DNA from: Emydura subglobosa | Taxonomy: Eukaryota > Chordata > Testudines > Chelidae | Length of the DNA stretch: 64,000 nt | Direction of reading: 5' to 3' | NCBI GenBank assembly: GCA_007922225.1 | Contig: ML680053.1 | Location: forward strand, 17,497,730-17,561,729 | In this document: piece after piece, positions 44,833-55,766 of the stretch | Position numbering within the stretch: the stretch's first letter is position 1 | How the letters are laid out: each line of letters starts with the position of its first letter | Program-made: the position numbers and the translations under genes | The notes under the pieces: model-generated | What the model was told of the DNA's origin: nothing | The model's database searches: none | Seen by the model: only the letters and a program-made list of their open reading frames with translations

Positions 44833-46183
44833 GAAAGTGTACTTAGCAGGTACTTCATACTTCATGATCTCCAAACTTTCCCATGTATGACCTGTGGTCT
44901 CTGTTTAACACTTTGACAATAAATTGTCATTTGTGTGTTTGTGCCTTGTAAAGATTGTCATTAAGATTGTGTCTCATAATGTTTCGTATTGGAAAACTGA
45001 CTTACAGCCAAGTGATTGGCCAAAGTTCATATTCGGCTGCACTTTGGAAACAGCAGGAAACAATTTAATATTTTTGCAATTCATAAAGGCTCAAAAAAAA
45101 CCCAAACAAACAACCCCCGCCCCAGACAGGATCAAGCAGTCACTAAAAACATGCAGAGCAGCAGTTTTATTCAAAGAATTGGGTAAAAAGTAATCAAATA
45201 TATAAATATACTTTGGAAAAATCTGCCACTTCCTGCTTTATGAAATATAATGTGTCAAACACAACAATATGTCACATCTAATCAAAAGTAATAACAAGGA
45301 CATAAATGCTGTTTCTGCCTGTAAACTTGTAAGCCTCCTTTCCTCACCCTAAATTGGCTGGCTTCCAAAATTTGCCACGAACGAAGTGCGTTTTGCACAG
45401 AATGCAGAGAATCATCAACTGAAACAAACATTGAAGTATTTTTTTTTTTTTTATTCCTTGTATGGAAACATTAAAATAATTGGCTGTATTGGAACAAGCA
45501 TAATGTTAAGAAATGTATTTGTGCTTCATACTGCAACAAAACTATTTCAGTAGGGTTTAGCACAATTTGAATGCCAATCAGGTACTGGAGCAGTGAAACA
45601 TAACCGCCAAGCCTTATTCAGGGTTTAGGATTTACTCAGCTTACTACAAAATCAATAATGGGATAGTTTGTAACACAATCTATTTGCTGAGAAGGAATGT
45701 CAGAGTAGGTATTCATCACAGGAATGGGATGCATACACCAAAATGCCAAAACCAAGGATACAAATGAAGGTCTTTTGACAGTAAACTGGCTAATAGCTTA
45801 ACAGATTCAAAAGCACAGGAAAGAAGAGGGATTTTAATGGAAATGAACAGATGGGCTAAGATTGTGGAGGGTAAATGTTCACAAAGCTAATGAATTACAT
45901 CTTTGAGTTTACAAGTTTCACAAAACTAGTTGAGTCATAATCCTTTTATTTTCTGTAGTTTTCTGTGGTTTCTCTCAAGAGTAAAAATAATACTATTTTC
46001 TGGTTTAAGAGAAGCCTGTGATCTTAAGAAGCCTCTTTCCTCCCCCCAAAAACCTAGGCTGGCCCAAGAAGGACTCGTATACCCTGTATGTGTCCTGTGT
46101 TTATTTTTTTCATTACAGTTTTATTCACTTCCTCTCTCTCTGTTCTATTCTATATAGGTTCTTTTATTGCACTGATCACTGTC
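44833..46183. other. No recognisable gene
   Basis: AT-rich with a T14-type run near 45440-45453. No repeat or exon supported. Possible unique sequence. Confidence 0.4.
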
Positions 46184-46234
46184 GTGCCTAAGTAGCCTTC
46201 CAGAAGTGAGTGTAGTGCCTAAGAAGCCTTCCAG
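46184..46234. repeat. 20-bp direct repeat, 31-bp period
   Basis: GTGCCTAAGTAGCCTTCCAG (46184-46203) recurs as GTGCCTAAGAAGCCTTCCAG (46215-46234), one mismatch. Confidence 0.85.
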
Positions 46235-46596
46235 CTAACATCTGTCATATGCTGTTTGTTCTCTCATCCTCTCCCCAGGGGGAGCTGCATGTGCAGTGGA
46301 GTGTCTTGTTTCGGTAGGGTTTGTTTGTTTTGCTTGTTTTGTTTTGATAAATAGACCTGTTGCTATGTGTTTATAGAGAAGGCAAGGTCAAAGTAATATG
46401 TCTTGCACTTGGAGAAAGAAAAGCGATGAGGTTTGTAACAGTCCTTAAATTCCGGGAGAGTTCATTACAATATCTCAGACCAGTTCCCCGACAAAGTTCT
46501 GTCTCCCACACAGACAAGCTTTACTTTTACTGTTAAGAGTTTCATTGTGTCAGGGTACAGAGCTGTCCACCATGGTCTTTTCCTGGACCTCTAGAC

Positions 46597-47112
46597 CAGG
46601 GTTTCTCAACCCATGGTTGGGACCCAAAATTGGGTCACCAGAATGTTTCAAAGGGTCACATGGCAGTTCCTGTGGCTCCTGTCTCACGGGGCTGGCTGGC
46701 TTTGCCTCCCTGCTCCAAGCATGGCAACCTCTGGGGTCCCAGTGCCACTCAGGTTTGGACCCGCTATCATGAGAGGAATCCAGATAGGTAAAATTTGAAT
46801 GAGTGGCACTGCAACCCTATGAGCCATAACTCCTCTCACAAATTTGATCCAGTTGGGGGGGGCGGGACCAAAGCTGAGTGGTGCTGCAACTCCAGAGGTT
46901 TCAATGCCCAGAGCAGAGAACCAAGTCCAGCCAGTCCCACAGCACAGGAGTTGCAGGAGCTACCACTGTGGGGTGAGTGCCGGACAGGACCCAGCCTCCT
47001 GAGGGGCAGGATTCAATCAAAACCATTCCAGGGGCTCCATCCCCAGACTATTTGCAAAAGGCCATAAACATTTACAAATGGGTTGTGAACCCAAAAAGGT
47101 TGAGAACCACTG
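46597..47112. mobile_element. hAT-type non-autonomous DNA transposon with target duplication
   Basis: 516 bp. Left end CAGGGTTTCTCAACC, right end inward CAGTGGTTCTCAACC (13 of 15 match), the terminal motif of Charlie-like hAT elements. Flanked by 8-bp direct repeats CTCTAGAC (46589-46596) and CTCTAGAT (47113-47120), a hAT-length target duplication of the NTCTAGAN form typical of the superfamily. No transposase domain: open frames at 46545-46798 and 46795-47162 cross the boundaries or lack motifs. Mobilised in trans by a hAT transposase, now fossil. Confidence 0.88.
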
Positions 47113-47500
47113 CTCTAGATGATCTTTTAGATATCCTGGACTCAGGCTCTGGAGCGCCTTGAAGATAAGGACTGAGACCTTGAACTTGATTCAATATTCC
47201 ATGGGGAGCCAGCGTAGAGAGCAGGGAACAGATCTGATCTGTTCGTGGTAGCCTGAGTTGCTGAGGAGATGTGCTGCGATGTTCTGTGTTAGCTGGAGTT
47301 ACCTTAGCACTGAAGGCTTCATGCTCAGGTACATTGTGTTGCTGTAATCCAGCTGAGAGGTGGAGAAGGCATAAATAACTGTGGCCAGGTCTTCATCCAC
47401 CAGGATGGGACAGAATCTCCTAGTCAAATGGAGATGGTAGAAAAAACATTACTTGTGGAGGCTGCTATGTGAGAGTTTAGTGTCAGTGAGGAATCCAAGA
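47113..47500 (+). repeat. Ancient LINE-like repeat segment
   Basis: CTGGAGCGCCTTGAAGATAAG, CATGGGGAGCCAGCGTAGAG, GTTGCTGTAATCCAGCTGAG and GTGGCCAGGTCTTCATCCAC read like a conserved block found in many vertebrate LINE-derived repeats. Clade not determined. The hAT element probably inserted into it, since TCCTGGACCTCTAGA lies on the other side. Confidence 0.4.
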
Positions 47501-47661
47501 GTACAGATGATGGACTGAATGAACCAATTGTGGATTTGAACCTACAGCCAAAGGAGACTGCTTCATGGCAGCAAATTCTTCAAAATACTTCTCTCTGACC
47601 ATGAACAGATTCAGCTTCAGCCAGCTGTTCTTTACCCCTGGATTTATGGCATCCGACCCAA

Positions 47662-47885
47662 TGCTCATCTGTGATGATGAGGTTAACCTCTCAAGAAGGT
47701 TAATGATTGTCCAAGGTTTGAAGAGAACATTTCATTTGTCCCTATTAGATCTCTGTGCCCTTTAGGGTCTGTTTTACCCATTATTATTGTCATCCCCCTT
47801 GTGTTGCAACTCACCTATATTAGAGAAAGTGGACTTCTAATTTAGGAAATAACCTGGTCAAATTTATATTAATACAATGAAGAGA
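47662..47885 (+). repeat. Diverged local duplication, copy A
   Basis: Aligns by eye with 48503-48727. Shared blocks include GATGATGAGG, TTTGAAGAGAACATTTCATTTGTCCC against GTTGAAGAGCATGTCTCATTTGTGCC, TAGATCTCTGTGC against TAGATCTTTGTGC, CTTGTGTTGCA in both, and GAAATAACCTGGTCAAATTT against GAAATAACATGTTCAAATTT. Direct orientation, 841 bp apart. Could instead be two insertions of one unknown repeat. Confidence 0.75.
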
Positions 47886-48426
47886 AAAATAAAAGCAAAC
47901 TCTTCCTTTGTTTCACAGGATCTCCAAAGCAGAAAGCAAACCAACAACATTGGATTGTGTTCAAAAGCAGGTGACATGGCTAGGATTTCCAAAAGGCTAG
48001 TTAATTTGGGTGCCTCAGTTAACCCAATCAAATCTCTACTTACTCTTGAAAGAATTAAAGGGGGCAAATTTTGAAGTTGGACTTCCAGAAATTGAAGCAC
48101 CGCAAATCCTGAATTCTTTATTAGTTTAATCATCTCTTGCTACAAATGGGTAGTGTTCGGATCAGGGAAGAAATTTCCTGAGTCTTTTGCCCCAAAGCAA
48201 ATCCTTCTGAGGTTTGAATTTTTTTGTTAATTTTATTAAAATATTGTTTTCTTTTGCATTCCTTCTGAACACCCTGTTTTCAGATGGGATCAGTGGAAGC
48301 AGAGGTGCAGAAGCAGCTAGAAAAAAAACCTTGTTGTAACATTCTCCATCCTACCTGGAAGCACTGAAATTCTTGTGTGAAAGATCATGCTCTTGTGAGA
48401 GTTCTGGCTCAAGAGTTGCAAGCTCA

Positions 48427-48493
48427 GGAAGTTCAGATGATTTGGATTAAGCATTTGTGTTCTGAGTGCTTATTCAAACCCATCTGAACTTCC
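48427..48493. other. Imperfect 27-bp-stem hairpin
   Basis: GGAAGTTCAGATG (48427-48439) and its exact reverse complement (48481-48493) start a stem that continues to 48453/48467, with 23 of 27 pairs and a 13-nt loop. Either a fold-back remnant or a precursor-like hairpin. No evidence of transcription. Confidence 0.6.
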
Positions 48494-48502
48494 AAAACAT
48501 TT

Positions 48503-48727
48503 AAGGTCCATTTATGATGAGGAGGATCCTCTCCTAAAAAGATTTTCCAAGTGTTGAAGAGCATGTCTCATTTGTGCCTAGTAGATCTTTGTGCATTAGG
48601 AATGGGTATGGCCTGTTTTTCCCTTTATAATGGTCTTTTCTTGTGTTGCATCATGACTATATGAGAAGAAGCTAATATGTGAAATAACATGTTCAAATTT
48701 TAGGTTAAATATGAGGGGGGGAAAGAA
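48503..48727 (+). repeat. Diverged local duplication, copy B
   Basis: Partner of 47662-47885. Its end is interrupted by a G-run at 48714-48721. The hairpin at 48427-48493 lies between the two copies, next to copy B. Confidence 0.75.
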
Positions 48728-48989
48728 ATTAGCTGGAGACTGCCTAACCACCAAGGACTAGATTGTCCCTGGTCCTTATGTGAATTCATTAGACAGGGAA
48801 GAAGGCATCTAAGGACAACTTCAGTCCTTGCACTCCTGGAATGCTGTTTCTACTCTCTCTGTGCAGCAACACAAATTACTTCAAAGGGGAGAATGGACTC
48901 TTCACACCCCAGATCCAGCATGCAGAGCTGGACAGGTGAAATAGGAGAGTAGGCTGCACCATCCTAGAGGACAGTACGTCCACTGCTTT

Positions 48990-49330
48990 GGCATAGTTGG
49001 TTGCTCAGACACTCGTGCTTCCTGGAGGAAGAGAGAAGGGGTAAATTAGGCCAATTAACTGATAGGCTGCACCTGGAGAAAAGCCCAGGAGCATTTAGGC
49101 CTACTTGGGTGATGAAGTGCAGCTGGGAGAGGAACTGGGCAGGTTTACAAAGCCAGGAAGCTGGCAACAGGAATAGGTTGCAGAGAAGGGAAGACACACA
49201 CCGAAAGGAAGAAACAAGCACCCCGAAAAATTCTAGAATGTCTTAGGGAGCATGAATGAAAGGAAGAGAGTTTAAACTTTGCTAGTTTAAGAATAAACAG
49301 TGTTACAGATATATGTATGTTATTCCAGGA
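48990..49330 (+). repeat. Interspersed repeat fragment, LTR-like class
   Basis: AATTAGGCCAATTAACTGATAGG, GCACCTGGAGAAAAGCCCAG and AAGCCAGGAAGCTGGCAACAG resemble the opening blocks of 30880-31213. GAATAAACAGTGTTACAG (49290-49307) gives a poly(A)-signal-like end. Class uncertain. Open frames on both strands here are compositional. Confidence 0.35.
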
Positions 49331-50407
49331 AAGAGACTTTTTCTATTCATTGATACTTTCTGACTTAATTTCTACTATGTTAGCCAAATAATGTGGGCCA
49401 GTATCAAATTTTAGAACAGGCAGCTTCTACATCAAACAAATCACCTGGGTCAAACTAGGTATGCACAATGGGTTGTCTTTTTGTGAAAGAGGCTGTGATA
49501 GGTCATATTGTCAAACAAATTTGAATATTTTTACCAAAATAGAGCTTGAATTTGAAAGCAAAACATAGAAATAAAATCAACTTGAATTTTCAAAAATAAG
49601 AAAAAACCCGAAAATTAGCCAGTATAAGCAATCTAGAAATAAGAACATGGAGATCACACAAGAAACAGATTTGATAACAAGTAAGATGTACTACATTTGT
49701 ATGAGTGAGATCACCCATCCATTGTGTGACACATGGGTAACTTGTAAATTTATTTAATGAACAGTGATATAACTGACTACATCTGTCTGGCCAGGTGAAG
49801 TGGAAAAATCTCTCAACTATGCAGTTATTGTTGATAAATTCCCATTTACATGCTGAGTTTGTCTCATGAAAAACAGTTGTACAGGAAATGAACTGCAGAG
49901 AAAAATTATCAAATGCTGATATCTGCCAAGCTGATCCAGGGTCCACAGTACAAATCTTTGGGCAGACAGGTACTAGGGAGGGAAAGGTATTGGGGAAATA
50001 CAGTTGTAATCTCACGAATCTGGGTAACTCTGGAATTTGCAGACATGGACTAGACTCTCTTCAGCCCCTTTGCACTGTTCCAAATGCCTCTGCCCTGATT
50101 GGGGAGCTGAGGATTCCCTTGGCATTGTGAAATGCCTGACTGGTGAAGAGTCAATGTAAATGACTGTATGCCACCCCTCCTGGGCTCCTCAGCAGAGGAG
50201 GCATGTTGAGGACGTATGGGAGCATGCTAGGAAGAGGATTCCAGCAATCCCCACCCTGCCCTTTTTAGGTACTTACTTGATGTCATAGGTTAGAGCATTC
50301 CTGATGCTTGTCCTAACTTGCGCTGAGAGCTGAACTGGCCATGGTAACCGTGTGGATCAGGAGGCTACAAGAGTGGTACCAAATTAAATTCTTTTTACAG
50401 TCTCACG
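49331..50407. other. No recognisable gene
   Basis: AT-rich first half. The minus frame 49590-50015 (141 codons) carries no motif that I recognise. No supported repeat. Confidence 0.4.
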
Positions 50408-50503
50408 GCCTGGTTTTTGTGTCACTTACAACTACATAACACCATTCACTTCAGTGGCATTACTCCTATTTTACATAAGTATAAATGACAGGAGAATCCA
50501 GCT
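50408..50503. mobile_element. Fold-back element
   Basis: GCCTGGTTTTTGTGTCACTTACA pairs with the right arm (ACATAAGTATAAATGACAGG, then AGAATCCAGC) around CCATTCACTTCAGTGGCATTACTCC. Same class as 23200 and 57967. Confidence 0.55.
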
Positions 50504-51462
50504 CCGTGATTTCTCTGCAGTAACCTGACTGTTGCCTGGCCTTTTCCAGTTACTGCATCTCATAACCTGAATAGTGAAAGGGCAGGGGACAGACAAATAG
50601 TTTAACATAACGCTGGGTGAATAATACTTCGTGTTCAAAATATTTGAATTAGAATTGGAAACAGATTGCAACTTTAGAACCAGCATCACATTGAATTTAG
50701 GAGGATTTTTTTCAATCGACAGCAAGACAGAGGCATAACAGATGTATACAAGGCACCTTGTCCAGGTCTCACTGCCCCTATTTATGGAGATCATTCCTCA
50801 TCCTTAGCTCTCTCAAATATCTTGTCTATCCTATCTATTGTCAGAGACGTTTCTTCTTGACACACCTAGTTTAGGGGCTGAATCAAGCATATTAAGCTCT
50901 CACTGCTGGTGGGTGGTTCAGGAGAACTCCCCTTCCAGTTTTGTTCTGTTCTTCCCTTTGGATATTTTCTTGGATTCTTATATTAAAGTTGAGTTAATAG
51001 TTTGTGAGAATTTAAAAATAGAGATACGATTCTTTCTCGGGAAGTTCATCCATGCACACTCTACCTCCTTCCAGCAAGTAGTATCCGATAACCCTGTCAT
51101 TATTAAGCAAGCAAGGAAGGAGAAACTAATGACCCTTAGCCTGGCAGGATGTGTTCTGATGGACTCTATGTTGACATTGTGACAATAGGTGAACAAGCTG
51201 AAGTTCATCAGCTACAAGGGTACACTATTAACTTTTGCATAAGGTCTCTAGTAGTGAAGCATTTTTAAAAGTGGTGTCTCACGTTTTTAAAGTGAAAATA
51301 CTGTGAAAATAGATTCCATTAAAAATGGCATCATGGTTCTATGACAGAGATTTAGTTACTTACCAGTAAATTTTGCTCAGTTTATAAGGAAATACAATGT
51401 TTTAAAGCCTGGTGACCTCTCTAACTCACCCCATAGGAGGAAATTTGGATTTCTTTTTGGTT
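50504..51462. other. No recognisable gene
   Basis: AT-rich. Open frames 50471-50794 (minus) and 50838-51182 (plus) show no domain. Confidence 0.4.
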
Positions 51463-51845
51463 TCATAGAATTTTAAGGCCAGAAGGGAACATTATGATCA
51501 TCTAGTTTGACCTGCTCCATAACACAGGCCACAGAACTTTCGTGAACTAATTTTTGCTTCATGTCCAATAGCTGTGATTGAACCACAGCATATCTTTTAG
51601 AAAAATATCTAATCTTGATTTAAAGACTCCAGTGATAGCAAATCCATCAGAACCCCTGGTAAACTCTTAAAATGGTTATTTCCATCCACTGTTAAAAAAT
51701 GTGCTTTATTGCTAATCTGAGTTATTTTAGCTTTAACTTCCAATGTTGTAATACATCTTTGTATATTATCACCCGTAACAAAGATTCTACACACCAAATT
51801 CTGCACTCTGGCACATTTGTGCAGCTCCTTGGTCTTCAATATTAA
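51463..51845 (-). mobile_element. CR1-clade LINE 3' end, antisense
   Basis: The plus strand begins CATAGAATTTTAAGGCCAGA, then AACATTATGATCATCTAGTT, CTCCATAACACAGGCCACAG, ATCTAATCTTGATTTAAAGA and CCACTGTTAAAAAATGTGC: the reverse complement of the subfamily at 37179 and 62418, extending into the ORF2 C-terminus. Confidence 0.82.
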
Positions 51846-51849
51846 TTTA

Positions 51850-52067
51850 GCCCTGGTCTACACTACAAAATTATGTCAGTAGAACTAAGTCACTTAGGGG
51901 TGTGGAAAATCCACACCCTTGAGCAATGTAGTTATATCGACCTAACCCCTGGTGTAGACAGCGCAATGTCGATGGGAGAGCTTCTCCCATTGACGTAGCT
52001 ACCACCTCTTGGGCTGGCAGAGTACCTACACTGAAAGGAGAAGCTCTCCTGTAAGTGTAGAAAAAAC
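51850..52067 (+). mobile_element. MITE with TTA target duplication
   Basis: 218 bp, left end GCCCTGGTCTACACTACAAAA. Internal GTGTGGAAAATCCACAC (51900-51916) is itself palindromic, and AGCTTCTCCCATTGAC faces AAGGAGAAGCTCTCC. Flanked by TTA at 51847-51849 and 52068-52070. The 3-bp TTA duplication and the GGCC/GCCC-type ends suggest PIF/Harbinger rather than hAT. Same family as 6337-6539. Confidence 0.82.
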
Positions 52068-52154
52068 TTAGCTAACAATTCTGTTGATATATGGATAATA
52101 ACATATACAGTTACTTTAGATAGGATCATAAGGCTTCACACACATGAGTTTAGA

Positions 52155-52320
52155 TCATGTTCATGGCATACGCCAAACCTCTAAATTGTGGGATTTAGGA
52201 AGAAGCTTCTCCTAATGGAACTAGTACCCTTCCTCTGAAGCAGCCAATGGCCATTCTGAGCAGGATACTTCACTAGTCTGGTGTGATACGCAATTCCTAT
52301 GTTCCCACATTCTTATGTTG
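52155..52320 (+). mobile_element. CR1-clade LINE 3' end, TTCTTATG-tailed subfamily
   Basis: GGGATTTAGGAAGAAGCTTC, CTTCCTCTGAAGCAGCCAATG, TCACTAGTCTGGTGTGATACG, CAATTCCTATGTTCCCACATTC and terminal TTATGTTG match the 3' UTR order of a LINE subfamily whose last bases repeat TTCTTATG. Confidence 0.7.
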
Positions 52321-53697
52321 ATGCTAATGTCAGCATAAACTCCAAGTCCCTCTTCCATAGCTGTGCTGGCTTTGCAGGGCTAACAGAAAGAAAAAGTGAA
52401 ACATTTTTCTCTTTACAAAAGTCACCAGCTGGGACTCAGAATGCTATCTGAGAGCAGATGTGTGGAGTATCAAGGTGACATTTCTACACCGACCATTTCT
52501 TGTCCTCAACTGGGCTTTGATAGTTAAACGCCAGATTCTCTTCTGCATCAGGATCTACTCAACATGGAATGTCATGGCCAGTGAAGGCACCATCAGTGAA
52601 CCAGCCCAATTCTCTGACTTTGTCAGAAGTTATGATGGCCTAGGAGATTCCTACGATTGTAAGGGCCGCTCTGCCATCTGAGATTTCGTGAAGTGCAGCT
52701 ACTCTCTGCCCCATCTACCAGCATGAACATGATGCACCCCTGAATCCTCCAACATATCTCCTGAATCAAGGTGGTGGTGGGGGGCAGAGAAACCTTGCAC
52801 CATCCGCTCCACCAATTTTACTCAAGCTGAGATCTTTCTCACCTTGTGAGAAGCCTGAGCCGAGCAGCGGTAGCCAGAGTCTGGTACCTGTGGTGCCAAG
52901 GGGTCAGAAGAGGGAGCAAGAATCTGGCCTTTAATTTCCCAAGGGTGTGTTGCTACTAATTCAGACCATTGTTTCCTCAATACAGAGGAGCAATTAGAGT
53001 CTGCACCTGAGGATCATATTCAAAGGGAGGCACAATGAGATACAGGTGAGATGTGGCTGAAAAAGTTGCACCTGGCAGAAGGGATGTGGCCAGGGGCATC
53101 CCTCACCAGAGATTTTAAATGGAGAATACTTGGCCACTGGCATTTAGAGGCCAAAATATCTGGCCTACGACTTCATGCATAAGTGCCAACACAAGAGTCC
53201 CGATTCTGTAAGGTGCTGAATACCTGGAGAATGGCTGCCAAAAGGGGGTCACAGTTCTTAATAAGTGGGCATCGGGCTCACAAAGAGATGCCCCTCTCAC
53301 CCCAATTCTCCTGCATTCTCCCTCACCGCACTCCTGCTCCAAAAGACCCCATGCAGAAGCTGTTTCTCCATTCCAAGCACTGATCACTTTTCTGCCTGCT
53401 GCCGCCACAAACTCAGCCCATGTGCCATTAATCATTCCCTAAACCCTGCATAAATCCATTCGCATTCTTCACACTACAGCAGAGGAGTGCTTAGAAGTAC
53501 TGCTGTAACGCTGGCCTCAGGCCCCAAAGTTGTGTTCACTGCTATTCATTTACCATCCATTGCCATGGCAGTCTGTTAGACAAACAGAAAAGATAAAAGC
53601 ATCTGAACAATATTTCGCTCATCCAGTTGGCTACACCTAAGATTCTGTTTTATTGATTTCATGTTGCTTATACTGCAATAAACTTGGCCTCATTTAA
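52321..53697. other. No recognisable gene
   Basis: Richer in GC than average. Open frames 52460-52681 (plus) and 53115-53435 (minus) lack motifs. No firm repeat call. Confidence 0.4.
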
Positions 53698-53795
53698 TGC
53701 ACCCTCCTCCTCAGCAGAGCTACCATGATTGAACCCAAGACTTCCCAACTTAAAAGCATAAGCTGCTGCAGCTTGAGCTAAACAGTCAACCCTCT
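53698..53795 (-). mobile_element. tRNA-like SINE head, antisense
   Basis: On the minus strand: TTTAGCTCAAGCTG (A-box-like), AGCAGCTTATGC, then TTGGGTTCAATCATGG (B-box-like). A tRNA-derived head without a clear body. Not a functional tRNA because stems do not pair. Confidence 0.5.
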
Positions 53796-55149
53796 GTAGT
53801 GGGTGGCTATAACAACTCAGATCCTCTATGTACTGGCACAGTTGGGGGACTTAACACATACTCACCGGTGTTTATTCATCATTCCAAGTCAAGGAATCAG
53901 ACAGAGATCTGCTTCATTCAGTGTCTGAGTTCTGACTGGCTGTGTGTAACAACGTGCCCTTGCCCAGACTCTCTCCAGGAATTTAGCCCTTAAAGGCACA
54001 GCCTCTAAGATCACAGAGTGTACCTTTCCATCGTGGTTTGTCCCTCCTATAGATTCTTGATTGTTTGTTGCTCAATGCAATTTAATTTTGATTAGTCCTT
54101 TCAAAATGAGGGCTTCCTCCTGAAATATTGCTTTGGCCATGAGTACAGGTAACATTATTCTTTAACAAAGCTTAAGAAATCCCAACACTCCCCATGCCCT
54201 GTAAACCAATACCATTGGTTTAGTGCTTTATAGAAGTCAAACCACCCATTTCTCTGCTCATGTGTTGGACCAATTTATCAGCAACTCCTAAAGATAGGAT
54301 GCCATAATTACTAAGCTATAATTGTCCTAGTGGCTGCATTTGCTATGTCATGACTGAATAGTTGCTACCTGGTAGCCAACAATATATTGACATTTTACTT
54401 TTTCAGAATCAACAGATAAATGCTTTCTTTTTAAACCCCCATCAACATATTGCTTCCACTGAGTCTTTTGAAGTGAGAATTGTAGTACTTGTATGTAAGT
54501 AGATGCAGGTACATTGCTTGCTTGTTTGCTGTTTACTGTTAGACTGATGCTAGGTATTCTGGTACCACGTTGGTGCTCTGATATTGCTGTCAGACTGGCA
54601 CCATATGAAGGGAAATAGAGGACATTGGAGTAGAGGTTACAAGGTTGGTGAGTCACAAATGTATTATCCTTAGATTTTACACAACGTAAGCAGGGTCTGA
54701 ATGAGCTCTCCCCTGCCTACCTGGCTGGAGGGAGGGGAACAGGCAAATATAGTCTGGCCCTGAAGCATGAGCACACCCACCCTGCCTAGGTACTCAGCAT
54801 GGTGGGACTGCTTTTCCCAAATGATCCCTTTGGCTGGTGTTGGGTTACAAATTACTTTAAATGCAAGGGTAATGAAATATTGTTCTCCTTATTGCATGAG
54901 TAAAGGGCAGAAGAACTGTGCTTAGCCTGTCCTGATTACTGAGGAGATCATCCTCATCTGAACTGAACTTGGTAAGCTGGGGCCTCAGATGCAGACCCCT
55001 GGGAAAGATAGAGTGGATGGGGCCAGGTGTCCCTGCTGGGAGGTGTGGGCTTTGCATAAGAGCCCTAGGCATAGTCTGACCTGCCTCTCCCCACTGTTCA
55101 AAGATAGAGCTAATTATGGCTCCATTCGGAGTCTTTGTTTTGTTAAATG
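53796..55149. other. No recognisable gene
   Basis: 53810-54050 has a CCGGTGTTTATTC motif (reverse of a GAATAAACACC poly(A)-type context) and might be an antisense retroelement end; too weak to call. The rest shows nothing. Confidence 0.35.
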
Positions 55150-55762
55150 ATCACTAAAGCCGAAACCACTTGCTGTGGGACAGCGGTCTTGCCCAGCCTG
55201 CTTCAGTAATGATGTTCTCCCATTAAGAGCTAAAAGTCACTGAGAGCTGCAAATCACTGAGTACTGAGAGGACCCTCAGGAGACTGACCTGCAGAGGTCA
55301 CAGTAGAGGAGCAGGTGGCAGCAGAGAGTTTTGGTGTGCATCAGAGCAGCTGGCATGATGGTCAGCAGAGTAGAGGAGTCAGCAGAGCGGAGGGGCCAGT
55401 GGAGCAGCAAGCGGTCAGCAGGGCAGCCACCGGGTGGAGCAGCAAGTGGCATGCCCAGAATACTCTGAGGTGGGAGTTTTGCTCATAGTTTTATGCATGT
55501 GAATCCTGCTGGCGGTACTTTCCCAAGTTAATGCCGGGTTACTTTTCCCCTTTTTTATTAAAAGTTTCTTTTCTACACTTTTCTACACTCTGTGCTTGCA
55601 AGAGGGGAAGCATTGTCTCTAGAGGAGCCCAAGGGGTGGTGTGTAATTGTCCCAGGTTACTGGGTGGGGGCTTGAGCTAGTTTTGTGTTGTACTGTTGAA
55701 ATGAACCCCTAGATTTGAACCTGGCTCTTTTTGCTGCTGACTCCAACTGGCAGAAGGGTTAC
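55150..55762 (+). mobile_element. LTR-like turtle repeat, GC-rich
   Basis: A GC-rich leader with repeated GGAGCAG/GTCAGCAG units (55300-55450) is followed by TTTTTTATTAAAAGTTTC, CTCTGTGCTTGCAAGAGGGG, AGGGGTGGTGTGTAATTGTC, CAGGTTACTGGGTGGGGGC and GGCAGAAGGGTTACA. I recall the last blocks as a frequent turtle retroelement end. No ORF of a retroelement protein is visible. Confidence 0.5.
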
Positions 55763-55766
55763 ACCT

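Noticed and set aside
46545..47162. Series of plus-strand frames as a transposase
   Set aside because: They cross the ends of the hAT element and show no transposase motifs; the element is non-autonomous.
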